Positions 53,281 to 62,944 of a DNA stretch of 64,000 bases are shown in pieces. The position numbers were made by a program, and so were the translations under genes. The notes under the pieces were generated by a model, which saw nothing but the letters and a program-made list of their open reading frames with translations, was not told where the DNA came from and did no database searches. The stretch spans positions 186,001-250,000 of the forward strand of contig NW_020825429.1 of the NCBI RefSeq assembly GCF_003286085.1, in the 5' to 3' direction. Origin of the DNA: Drosophila persimilis. Its lineage: Eukaryota; Arthropoda; Insecta; Diptera; Drosophilidae. How positions within the stretch are numbered: the first letter of the stretch is position 1; every line of letters starts with the position of its first letter.

Positions 53281-54223
53281 CACAATAACCTACAAAGAGG
53301 ACAATTTAGAAAATCTCAGAGATAAAATGGTATCTATCATCGAAGAAGACCATGCCAATATAAATTTACAGTTACCGTTCAGAACGGATATAAAAGGAGA
53401 GATTAACACTGAACATGATAGACCGGTATATGGCAAGCAGTATCCATACGCTTATTCGGTTAACGATTTCGTTAATAACGAAATAAGTAAAATGTTAGAT
53501 GAAGGTATAATCAGACCTAGTAAAAGCCCATATAATTCACCGGTAATAGTAGTACCAAAGAAGGGAGTAAATGAGGACGGAACTCCTAAACATAGATTAG
53601 TAATAGACTTTAAGAAACTTAATGAAAACACCATACCGGATAGATACCCTATGCAAGATCCTTCAGTAATCCTTGCCAATTTAGGTAAGGCAAAGTATTT
53701 CTCGGCCATTGATTTAGAGTCAGGTTTCTATCAGATTTTAATGAGGGAATCAGATATTGAAAAAACATCTTTTTCCATAAATAACGGCAAATATGAATTT
53801 CTAAGAATGCCTATGGGATTGACGAACGCTCCCAGAATTTTCCAAAGGGCAATGGACGATATACTTAGAGAACAAGTTGGGAAAACTTGTCACGTTTATA
53901 TGGACGATATAATAATATTTTCAAAAACTATAGAACAACATTATAAAGATCTAATTCATGTAATACAGATATTGCAAAACGCTAACATGAAAATTTCCCT
54001 AGAGAAGTCTAAATTCTTTCAATTGGAAACCAAATTTCTGGGATACATTGTTTCCCAAAATATCATTAAAACAGATCCAGACAAAATCTCCACAATACAA
54101 AACTATCCAATTCCTAAAAATATCAGAGAGCTACGTAGCTTCTTAGGACTAACAGGGTATTACAGAAAATTTGTCCGAAATTATGCCACAATTGCCAAAC
54201 CATTAACAAAATATCTGAGTTGA
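53250..54223 (+). pseudogene. pol: Reverse transcriptase of the 17.6/297-like element
   Basis: Open frame to 54223. RT blocks in order: EHDRPVYGKQYPYAYSVNDF, IRPSKSPYNSPVIVVPKKG, LVIDFKKLNENTIPDRYPM, YFSAIDLESGFYQILM, LRMPMGLTNAPRIFQRAMDD, YMDD (HVYMDDIIIFS, about 53897-53908) and FLGLTGYYRKFVRNYATIAK. The catalytic residues are intact. A stop or frameshift at 54221 separates it from RNase H; the short connection to 54343 contains further indels. Confidence 0.85.
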
Positions 54224-54342
54224 GTAAATGGGAAAGTTTCACGAAGGGCATCCAAGAAAACATTAATACAGCTGGATGAACCAGCAATTGGAGCATTTAA
54301 TAATTTAAAGGAATTAATAATTTAATTGAATTAGTACAACCA

Positions 54343-54735
54343 GATTACAATAAAAAATTCACATTAACCACAGATGCATCGGACATAGCAATAGGTGCAG
54401 GTTTGTCGCAAGATGGGAATCTCATAACATTTATTTCTAAAACTTTAAGTAAAACCGAGCAATTATATACTACTAATAAAAAGGAATTATTAGCTATTGT
54501 ATGGGCATTACAAAATTTGCGAAATTATTTATACGGAGTGAGTGGAATTGAAATACATACAGATCACCAACCTTTGTCCTTTGCAATGTCGCAAAAAAAT
54601 CCAAATGTTGAAATGAAACGTTGGTATTACTTCATAGAAAGTTTCACACCAAAAATCATTTATAAGCCAGGCTCAACTAACGTAGTAGTAACGGACGCTT
54701 TATCTCGGATTAAAATAAAATCATATGACAGATAG
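54343..54735 (+). pseudogene. pol: RNase H of the 17.6/297-like element
   Basis: Encodes KKFTLTTDASDIAIGAGLSQ, FISKTLSKTEQLYTTNKKEL, AIVWALQNLRNYLYG and EIHTDHQPLSFAMSQKNPNV, ending VVTDALSRIKIKSYDR with a stop at 54735. The acidic linker DSDVDQTESESDIN follows and is cut at 54775 by the inverted unit; integrase is missing from the window. Confidence 0.8.
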
Positions 54736-54774
54736 TGATGTCGACCAGACAGAATCAGAATCAGACATAAATAC

Positions 54775-55945
54775 TGTAACGAACCTGCTTTTTGGGCTCG
54801 CTTGAGTTTGCTGGGCTCGCTCAGCGGTCGGCAGATTCGCCGCAACGTATTTTTATTGATACGACAAATGATAAGACCTTCATTTTCTTTACTCGAACTT
54901 CGCTTAGTCGTAATTTTATTAGGACTTACGGATCTCCACCACGCGTGGGCTCTCGTCGGGTGTGGCAGCGTTGAGGCTAATGATTGGGGCAATTTGACCC
55001 CCGCTATTGCTTTGGCCCGCCACTCAAATCCGCACTCTACGTCTCGCACTCCCCTTTAACTTCCGCCGGCAAACGGGGATCTCCTCTTAACTTAGACTTA
55101 CTCTGGGGGCAGGCGGGGCCTGTCTTCCTGTTGCTATACACTTTACTGCACTTCTTCGAACCGTACCGGGTATCACTCTTACGTTTTGACGGGGTTTCAA
55201 CGTGCGCGCGCAATCACTTATCCACGGAAAAGAGACCCGCTTCGACGCCGCAGCCTCCTTTTATAGCCCCTTGCCAGGCCCTGGCTCGGCGTCGGTAGTT
55301 TTCCATCGCCGTCTCGTGGTTTCCACGGCCTTCGTAACGGGGCCTGGCCGGTGGCGTGATCCCATGCCCTTATTTGGTCATGCGTCGGATCACTGCCGGC
55401 CCGATCCCGCCGTCTCCTTTGCCTCTCGCGTGTCTCTCTCTCCGAGAGCAGGGCACTTCTCCTCTCGGGGCCCTTGGCCTCTTCGCCGCATCCGGATATC
55501 CTTGGGTATCTGGACTGACCTTCGCCTTATCCGGCCAGCCATCAGCCTATATTCCACCGTCCCACCGCCTTTATCCGGCTGTTCTCTGTCGCACTCGGCC
55601 TGTGGGAACCGCGGTTCCTCACACCCCGTCTTTCTTCCCGCAGCGGAATACTCCCGTTTTCCGCGATCTTGCGACGGGGTGTGCCTTCCTCATTCAAACG
55701 GCCCTATTTTACGCGCGCTCTTTGTTGCACCTGGGATCACAGGCGCCCTGGCGCCCTCTGGCGCCTTTGCTCGGGCGGCGCTGCCAGCCCTTGCAATTTT
55801 CTGGCTTGAGCCGAACCCCGCCTATCGATATGATGTAGGGGCGCTTCTGCGATCCACTCGATATTTCCTCCCAGTCAGTATTTCGTTTCTCTCTTTTCCG
55901 TCTTCTCTTTATTCACGTTCTTCCCGCGTGTTTTACCCTTTTTTT
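54775..55945 (-). repeat. Left LTR of element C (minus orientation)
   Basis: Plus-strand view starts TGTAACGAACC. Read on the minus strand it has TATAAAAGG at 55265-55257 and AATAAA at 54857-54852. It matches the right LTR (about 62945-64000) in reverse complement over almost its whole length, with small indels and more decay here. U3 begins near the run reading TAAAACACGCGGGAAG on the minus strand; the exact start is not clear. Confidence 0.7.
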
Positions 55946-55974
55946 TTAAATCTAAGTGCACAAGTCCGTCACCC

Positions 55975-56875
55975 TGCGTGCTGACGAGTCTCGTGCGTGT
56001 CCTGCGTGGCACTCTACCGTTCCTGGTCCTGCGTGAGCCTTTAGGGCGACCCATTACAACCATTCCCCTTCACCCCTGTGTCTCTCGCTCCTCGGGTTGG
56101 GGTTTCAGATCTCGTATGTGTGCCGTTCTCTTCTTCCTGTCGCCCTCCTTTCTTAGGTTGCAGATAACTGGGGATATAAAGTCCTCTACCTGGTATGGCC
56201 CAACTGAAACAGCTCCTTTAACTTCTTCGCATTTTCATCCGGCGTCTCTGTGCCTTGACCCGTGCCTACCGTCTCCTCGTCATATAGGGCCTTTGGCAGC
56301 CGGGGTTCCCTTCCTTGCACCACGAACGCCGGTGAATATCCAGTTGTATCCGACACTCCCGAATTCATTAGCATTAGCTCCGGCCATTTTTCGTCCCAAC
56401 ACCTTTGGTCACCCTCGGTGAACTGAGCTATCATGGTCTTTATCGTTCTGTTCGTTCGCTCTGTCGGATTCTCTTGCGGCGTGTATGGCGCCGTAAACTG
56501 GTGGCGAACTCCTAGCTGCTCCAGGAATCTTTTAAATGCCCTGCTTGCAAACTGCACCCCATTGTCCGTAATGAAGACTTTGGGCGCCCCAAAACGGGCT
56601 ATTATGCGCTCTCGACAGGCCTTTATTAGTGCCTCGGCTGTGGCCTTCCTCAGCGGCACCAACTCGGTCCACTCTGAGAATCGATCCACTAGCACCAACA
56701 GCATCGAGTTCCCATGCTTCGACCTCGGCAGAGGACCCACAAAGTCCGCGCATACCGTTGCCCATGGTTCTTCCGGTACCTGTGTCAACATTTCCCTTGC
56801 CGCTTGTAGCTGACTTGGCTTAAAACGAAGACATAGTTCGCACTTCCGCAAGTAGGCCCTCACGTCCCTGTACAT
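55975..56875 (-). pseudogene. pol: Integrase of element C, minus copy
   Basis: Encodes YRDVRAYLRKCELCLRFKPS, then CADFVGPLPRSKHGNSMLLV, ITDNGVQFASRAFKRFLEQL and YTPQENPTERTNRTIKTMIA. The histidine half of the zinc finger is deleted before 56875. After LKELFQL (near 56195) about 150 bases are missing compared with the plus copy (59530-59720). The end (DFISPVICNLRKEGDRKKRT) is in another frame and stops near 56080. One codon is also missing in the LMLAMNSG motif shared with the plus copy. Confidence 0.8.
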
Positions 56876-56885
56876 CCCCGGCAGG

Positions 56886-57882
56886 GCGGCTCGCCTACTG
56901 GCTGTGTTCCCTCCTCATTTCTTATCCGACGGCCTCGCTCCTCCACCGGTTGTCGGGAGAGTGCGTCGGCTACCACGTTGAGCTGTCCTTTCCTGTACGC
57001 GACTTCAAAGTCGTACTGCTGTAACTCTAATGCCCATCTCGCCACTCTTCCCGACGGACTCTCTATGCTATTTAGCCATTTCAGAGCCATGTGGTCCGTG
57101 ACCACCTTGAAGCGATAACCTTCCAAGTATGGCGGATGGCCCATACAATGGCCAGACATTCTTTCTCCGTCGCCGAATAGTTCCTTTCGGGTCCGTTTAG
57201 CGTCCTGCTAGCATATGATATTACCCGCTCGCCCCTTTCCGTCTCCTGCGTGAGAATCGCACCCAGCCCGTAATCACTGGCGTCTGTCTGTAGGATGAAT
57301 TTCTTCGAGAAGTCGGGGCACGCCAGCACGGGGTCCGCCACTAGTCGTCTCTTCACCTCCTCGAACGCTTCCTGCCGTTCTTGGGTCCAGACCCATTCCG
57401 TCTTCTTCTTGAGGAGCCCGGTGAGTGGCTGCACGAGGGTGGCGAAGTCGGGCACGAACCTCCGGTACCATACTGTCTCAGCTCCTTGACATTTGTCGGC
57501 GGTTTCAGTTCGGCTATGGCTGCGACTTTCTCGGGGTCTGTATCATCTCGCCGGTCACCTTGTGGCCCAGATACCGCAGCTCTTTCCTAAAGAACTCGCA
57601 CTTGTCTGCATTCGGCCGCAGGTTAGCCAAGCGCAGCCGTCGAAACACCTCTTTCAGGTTTCTTCGGTGTTCTTCCTTTGTTCGCCCTATGACCACTATG
57701 TCATCCTGGTACGCGAATGCGTGCGGCATCATTTCTGGCCCTATCACTTGGTCTAACGCCCGTTGAAAGGTGGCCGACGCGAAGTGTAACCCAAACGGCA
57801 TCAGCTTCCATTGGTATAACCCCTTTCCGGGCACCGTGAACGCCGTGATCGGCCGGCTGCTCTCGGCCAGGGGATCTGCCAA
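56886..57882 (-). pseudogene. pol: RT end and RNase H of element C, frameshifted
   Basis: 57882-57514 encodes RPITAFTVPGKGLYQWKLMP, then ATFQRALDQVIGPEMMPHAF and the catalytic box, which reads YQDD (AYQDDIVVIG) where relatives have YLDD. After indels at about 57540-57450, 57455-57081 gives PDFATLVQPLTGLLKKKTEW and RNase H ([33 protein letters not shown]). Another frameshift near 57125 leads to YLEGYRFKVVTDHMALKWLN and [14 protein letters not shown] (ending 56886). Confidence 0.8.
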
Positions 57883-59206
57883 TATCCATCCTTCAGATCC
57901 AGGCTACTTATGAATTTCGCTTCCCGCAGTTGATCGAGTATGTAATCGATTCTGGGCATTGGGTATGCGTCCTTTACTGATCTCGCGTTTACTTGACGAA
58001 AGTCCACACACAATCTCCACTTGCCCTTTTTCTTCTTCACCATCACTATAGGCGAACTGTAGGGGCTCTTTGACGGCTCTATGCATCCCATTTCTAATAG
58101 TTCGTCCACTTTCTGGTTAATCTCGACCTGCATTTTGGCGTTCTTTGGGTAATATCTTTGCTTAATCGGTTGCGGATCACTCATGGTGATTGTGTGCACC
58201 GCCACATTAGACACCCCCTCGATCTTGGAAAATGCCTCCAACTCTCGGGCCAAGAAGTCCTCCACTGGCTCTTCCCTCGCCCCCTCATTCCGCCTCATGC
58301 CCGCTGACACCACTCTGGCGGCCACTCTTAGGGTCGTGTCCGTTTTGTTGTCGGACTCCGGAACCGTGTCTCCAGCTTCGACCTTCGCCACGGACAGTCT
58401 TTCCTCCTGGCCTCCTCGTTCCCGATCTTGGGCAGGGATCACCACCCTGTGTCCTGCACAGGTCACCACTGCCCCGACCGCGCGGAGGAAATCCCATCCC
58501 AACACTAACTCATCAATCACACCCGGCAATACGAGTAGCACCATTGGGATCTCCTTGTTCCCAAAGCATACCTTCGTTTCAATCTGGCACGTGACCTCCT
58601 GGCTATGGCCATCCGCCAACCTCACCCTTTTCCTTGCCGCCGCCTCCAGGCCTTCACCCTTCAATCGGTCCGCCAGCTCGCGGCTCACGAAACTGCTGGT
58701 GGCTCCTGTATCCACCGTGGCTTGCAGCTCCATGCCCGCGACCTCCACTACTGCGGATAACTGCTCCTCCTCGCTGGTCAGCCTGCCGACTAGGCTTGAG
58801 GGACCGTTTCTTGCGACCCTGGCACGGCCCTCCGCGGCGTGGGTCGCGGGGCGTTTCCCGTCTTCCTGCAGCACTGTCATGCCGAGATGCCCACTTTTCC
58901 GCATCTCCAGCAGTAGGTGAGCGGTCGGCCGTTGCACTCCCGGCTCCAATGATCCGCGCTCCCACACCTTCGGCACGCCTGGGCCGGATTCTTGACATAT
59001 CCGTTCTCGATATTGCCGTTGGTCGGTGTCGGCCAAAGGCCACGCGCTCCCCTTTCCTCCCGTGCTGCCTCCTCCAGCGGACCGTCTTTGCATCGCCGAC
59101 ATGCCGTCGTCTCGGCCGGCTTGTGGAAGGGATTCGCTGCCCGGGCTTTCACGGTTGGATACTGTTGTGTTCTCGCCGCGTTTCTCTGTTGGCTGATGGA
59201 TAACAT
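57801..59206 (-). pseudogene. gag C-terminus, protease and RT start of element C
   Basis: The gag frame (59206-58877) has the zinc knuckle CRRCGSADHWSREC, then CWRCGKVGI of the second cluster, and is 5'-truncated at the junction. Protease and RT follow in the frame ending 57801: TVDTGATSSFVSRELADRLK, then LVLGWDFLRAVGAVVTCAG, IKQRYYPKNAKMQVEINQKV, WRLCVDFRQVNARSVKDAYP and SLDLKDGYWQIPW. A frameshift near 57880 separates the polymerase box. The frame that reads through from 59222 over gag is not the gag frame. Confidence 0.8.
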
Positions 59207-59235
59207 TTTTCCATTTGGTCATGCGCCGTCATCGC

Positions 59236-59838
59236 AGGAGTTCGCCACCAGTTTACGGCGCCATACACGCCGCAAGAGAATCCGACAGAGCGAACGAACA
59301 GAACGATAAAGACCATGATAGCTCAGTTCACCGAGGGTGATCAAAGGTGTTGGGACGAAAAATGGCCGGAGCTAATGCTGGCCATGAATTCGGGAGTGTC
59401 GGATACAACTGGATATTCACCGGCATTCGTGGTGCAAGGAAGGGAACCCCGGCTGCCAAAGGCCCTATATGACGAGGAGACGGTAGGCACGGGACAAGGC
59501 ACAGAGACGCCGGATGAAAATGCGAAGAAGTTAAAGGAGCTGTTTCAGTTGGTTCGACGAAACTTGGAAAGGGCAGCCCAGGATCAGGCCAGGCACTACA
59601 ACCTGAGAAGAAGACCGTGGAGACCCAAAGTGGGAGAGGTCGTATGGGCCAAACAGCACCACCTGTCCAATGCGGCGGAGGGATTCGCCGCGAAGCTGGC
59701 ACCAAGGTACGATGGGCCATACCAGATAGAGGACTTTATATCCCCAGTTATCTGCAACCTAAGAAAGGAGGGCGAAAGGAAGAAGAGAACGGCAAACATA
59801 CGACGAGAACACAACAGTATCCAAAAACGAGGGGGAAC
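59236..59838 (+). pseudogene. pol: Integrase C-terminus of element C, plus copy
   Basis: Starts abruptly with the segment FATSLRRHT in one frame, equivalent to VRHQFTAPYTPQENPTERTN in the correct frame, then from 59315 IAQFTEGDQRCWDEKWPELM, YSPAFVVQGREPRLPKALYD, ARHYNLRRRPWRPKVGEVVW and DFISPVICNLRKEGERKKRT. Nearly identical to the minus copy where both exist, but with the ~150 bases that the minus copy lost. After ANIR the sequence changes to a 21-base match to gag (see findings) and then to the dispersed repeat. Confidence 0.8.
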
Positions 59839-60944
59839 GTTGTGAGTTGCTGCGGACTCCGCAACTCTACGGTTATACCCGATACTAAGGCAGTATGGCT
59901 CTCCTCCGGCAGACGCCGCTAATATTTAACGACACGACAAAGAGTGCGTGCGAGAGAGACAGAAAATCAGTCTGAGCGTGACGTCGGGCGCTGCGTAGCC
60001 ACTGCAAATTGATTTGTTCCTTTTGGCTATAAAAATGATCTGATCTGATCCAGATTCAGCAATCTAATAGATATGGGAATTATCTATGATTCTGCGTTTT
60101 TAGTTTTCTCAAATCTGCAATATTGTGGATGCAACAGATTTTCGTCCTTTGTGGGGGCGGATGGGGGTGGGGCGAAATTCTGAGATATACGTTTTATAGT
60201 GACATCTTAAAGGAGTGTGTGTACCAAATTTGGTTACTCTAGCCTTAATAGTCTCTGAGATTTGTGGTTGCCTCAGATTTTCGTCCTTTGCGGGGGCGGA
60301 AGGGGGTGTGGCGAAATTTGGACAGGAAACGGTCAAGGTCCGATATCACAGGAGTGTGGATACCAAATTTGGTTGCTCTGGCTTTTATAGGTTCTGAGAT
60401 CCTTGAACTCATATTTTGCAATTGGCAAAACCGACCATGAAACCTGTGTGTTAGAGTGAGACAGAGCGAGAAAGAGTGAAATTGTTTTCGTGATTCTGGC
60501 TGTAATAATTATACGATCTGGTTCAGATTTTGCACTCTAGAAGATATAGTCATCTTCTACGATTCTGCGTTTTTAGTTTTCTCGTATCGTCGAAATTGTG
60601 GATGCCACAGATTTTCGCCCTTTGTGGGGGCGGAAGTGGGCGGGGCAAAGTTTTGAAATATTTTTGGAGCAGTGACATATCACAGAAGTCTGGATCCAAA
60701 ACATCGTTGCTCTAGCTCTTATAGTCTTTGAGCATTAAGCGCTGAAGGGGACGGACAGACGGACAGACGGACAGACGGACGGACGGACAGACAGACAGGG
60801 CTCAATCGACTCGGCTATTGATGCTGATCAAGAATATATGTACTTTATAGGGTCGGAAACGATTCCTTCTGGACGTTACACACATCCACTTTTACCACAA
60901 ATCTAATATACCCCAATACTCATTTTGAGTATCGGGTATAAAAA
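59834..60944 (-). repeat. Dispersed ~1.1 kb repeat, copy 3, inverted
   Basis: Reverse complement of the 1193-3366 copies: AAAAACGAGGGGGAACG then TTGTGAGTTGCTGCGGAC on the left, and GAGTATCGGGTATAAAAA on the right, with the GACGGACAGACGG microsatellite at about 60745-60800. It sits directly after the end of the integrase-derived coding region. Confidence 0.65.
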
Positions 60945-61185
60945 GAGGGATAAGGCGAAATCGGATAGAGAGCGGAGAGCGCGTCGGTACTCACACAACC
61001 AGGGGAAAGATGCCGTTAGAGAGCGCGGCCGGTAGAGAGACGAGGCTGAGGGCCATGAGTACACACGTAACAACCGTTAGAACCAGGCAAGAGAGACCGA
61101 AACCCGGAGCACCGGCACCGTTAGAGGGAACGATTGGTAATGCAACGCGGGTATATAGGCGGGTGGAAAACGGAACAACGGACAC
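60945..61185 (+). other. Unassigned stretch after the dispersed repeat
   Basis: Purine-rich, no gene. CGGTACTCACA at 60987-60997 mirrors the TGTGAGT start of the repeat read on this strand, so 59839-60997 could be an LTR with these ends. That would leave only about 60 bases after the TATA-like TATAAAAA, which is unusually short. Confidence 0.3.
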
Positions 61186-61915
61186 TTGAAGGTAATTATC
61201 ACCAAAGAGAACGCAGAAAAAAAATCGAAGCTAAAAAAAAAGATAGAGACAAAACGCGGGCTCAACCACGAGGATGGCAAGAAGAAGATGGAGGACCTGA
61301 GGGCCTTCCTGGAGGAGCAACAGGCGATAGTAGGAGAAGGGGGCTATCGCGCCGATGCTTCTCGTCAGCGACGGGCGTCCTTGCTCTCGCGTGGCGACGA
61401 GGAGGATGTGGTGCGATGGCTCCCAGTTCCTCCAGCTGCTGGCCTCGCCGTTGGTGTCGCCGGCGCCGTCGGGCGTCGAGGTCCTATGCACCGACGGCCC
61501 GCGCGCCCCAACCGCTCAAGAGAAGGCCAGATGGAGACGGCAGCAAAGGGCGGAGCCGGAGACGAGGACCAGAAGGCCGCTGACCCTGCGCGACAAGATC
61601 GAAGCGGTAAAGCGGAGGTTTCAGGAGGCGACGCCGGAGGAGAAGCGCCGGATCCACGGGGTGCTGCAGGCGGCGCGAACGATCAGGCGGCGAAGGGACG
61701 AGCGGCTGGAGGCGCGGCGGCGACAGGCGGAGACCGAGGGGGCGCAGCCCCAGGCTATGGGCGAGCGGGCCACGAACCCCGAGGCCGAGTGGCAGCGGCG
61801 GCTGCAGCAGGCCGAGGAGGAGGAAGGCGAGTTGTGGCAGCCTACGCCACCGGCCGAGGACGACGAGGGCCCCGAGAGGCGGCCACCGCAGGCCGAGGAG
61901 GAGCAGCAGCAGTAG
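61186..61915 (+). pseudogene. Charged ORF of element C, frameshifted, unrecognised
   Basis: Two frames look protein-like. The first runs from about 61273 (EDLRAFLEEQQAIVGEGGYR, ASLLSRGDEEDVVRWLPV) and loses sense after about 61440. The second continues to 61915 (AQEKARWRRQQRAEPETRTR, LRDKIEAVKRRFQEATPEEK, EWQRRLQQAEEEEGELWQP) and ends in a glutamine run from CAG repeats (61895-61970). It is highly charged and probably helical or coiled. The place between pol and the 3' LTR suggests an accessory ORF or a C-terminal extension of pol; the function is unknown. Confidence 0.4.
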
Positions 61916-62032
61916 CACCAGCAGCAGCACCAGCAGCAGCACCGGCAGCCGCATCACCAGCAGCAGGGGCAGGGGCAGTGGCAGGGGCAGTGGCAGCAGC
62001 AACCACAATGGAGGGGACCGGAGGCGGCTGTA

Positions 62033-62881
62033 ATGGGACCGTATGTGTCGCAGGAGGTGCGGACCGCCGTGCGCCAGGGGATGGTTTGGCACCACCAGAC
62101 CTTGCACATCACGTGGGCCTCGGGGCCCGCCCCGTGCGAAGCACAGCCAGAGACCGGCGCCCGGGTGTGGGAAGAAAGTCCAATCGGCAGTAATGACAGG
62201 GACCCGCGGAGGAGGAACCCCGGACCTGCCCCCACGACCTCAGCGGCCCACACGGCGAAGGCCGAGGCAGCGGCGGACACGGCGACGGACGAGGCAGCGG
62301 CAGACACGGCGACGGACGAGGCAGCGGCAGACCCGGCGAAGGCCGAGGCAGCGGCAGACCCGGCGACGGACGAGGCAGCGGCAGACGCGGCGACGGACGT
62401 GGCAGCGGCAGACACGGCGAAGGCCGAGGCAGCGGCAGACCCGGCGACGGACAAGGCAGCGGCAGACACGGCGACGGCCGAGGCAGCGGCGGACACGGCG
62501 ACGGACGAGGCAGCGGCAGACACGGCACCGACGGAGGTGGAACACGCGGAAGTCGAGGCGTGGGAGCGCGGGCCGTGGGTGTGGCCCGCACCGGAGAGGT
62601 CGACGGCGGTCGAGCGCCCAGCTCTGAAGCGGCAGGCCTCCTACCCGGAGCCCCATGCAGGACCGAAGCGGCCGGCCCTGCAACGGCAGAGCTCGTCACC
62701 GACAGCCACGGTCCACTGGACGGCGATCCCGCGGGAGGAGTGGCCGGCGGCGGTGATCCGCGCGCAGACTCAGATTCGCCTCGTGGGTAGGCGGGTAAAG
62801 AAACTGGTGAGCGAGTGGGGTACCCGGTACCGCATCGCAATATCGGCCACGCGCACGGAGGTGTTCCGGGAGCAAAAGTAA
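62033..62881 (+). CDS. Alanine-rich repeat ORF of element C, 282 aa
   Basis: ATG at 62033; the stop TAA at 62879-62881 comes shortly before a purine tract (AAAAAAAGGGGGG near 62910) and the 3' LTR. N-terminal part: GPYVSQEVRTAVRQGMVWHH, then LHITWASGPAPCEAQPETGA. Middle (62255-62530): about ten 9-residue repeats of TDEAAADTA and KAEAAADPA type. C-terminal part: TAIPREEWPAAVIRAQTQIR, then GRRVKKLVSEWGTRYRIAIS. The tail recalls the C-terminal extension of pol B (IPGEWNVPEKF...), so it may be the end of a pol extension. No enzymatic motif is visible. Confidence 0.5.
   Translation: MGPYVSQEVRTAVRQGMVWHHQTLHITWASGPAPCEAQPETGARVWEESPIGSNDRDPRRRNPGPAPTTSAAHTAKAEAAADTATDEAAADTATDEAAADPAKAEAAADPATDEAAADAATDVAAADTAKAEAAADPATDKAAADTATAEAAADTATDEAAADTAPTEVEHAEVEAWERGPWVWPAPERSTAVERPALKRQASYPEPHAGPKRPALQRQSSSPTATVHWTAIPREEWPAAVIRAQTQIRLVGRRVKKLVSEWGTRYRIAISATRTEVFREQK
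62255..62530 (+). repeat. 27 bp coding repeat array
   Basis: About ten contiguous units with the consensus GACGAGGCAGCGGCAGACAC plus GGCGACG or GGCGAAG. Frames on both strands are open because of the period, which explains the long arginine-rich and cysteine-rich shadow ORFs. Confidence 0.85.
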
Positions 62882-62944
62882 AGGAAAAAGGAAAAGAGAA
62901 AAAAAGGGGGGCAGAAGGGAACAAAAAAAAAGACGGAAAAAAGG

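Larger units (their letters stand above)
37100..54774 (+). mobile_element. 17.6/297-like errantivirus-type gypsy element, twice interrupted
   Basis: Order: end of 5' LTR, PBS (37336), leader, gag (37918-38579 and 45767-46200), protease (46204-46432), pol linker and RT (52778-54223), RNase H (54343-54735). It is interrupted by the 412-like element (38580-45762) and the inner BEL element (46433-52772), and truncated after RNase H by the inverted unit starting at 54775. Gag and pol have frameshifts. Integrase and env are not in the window. Confidence 0.8.

Noticed and set aside
55202-55984. Plus-strand ORF of 260 codons
   Set aside because: It lies antisense within the left LTR of element C and is repeated antisense in the right LTR (63043-63660); GC-rich LTR, no protein features.
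58183-59309. Plus-strand ORFs of 105-245 codons
   Set aside because: Antisense shadows of the gag/protease region of element C, which has clear motifs on the minus strand.
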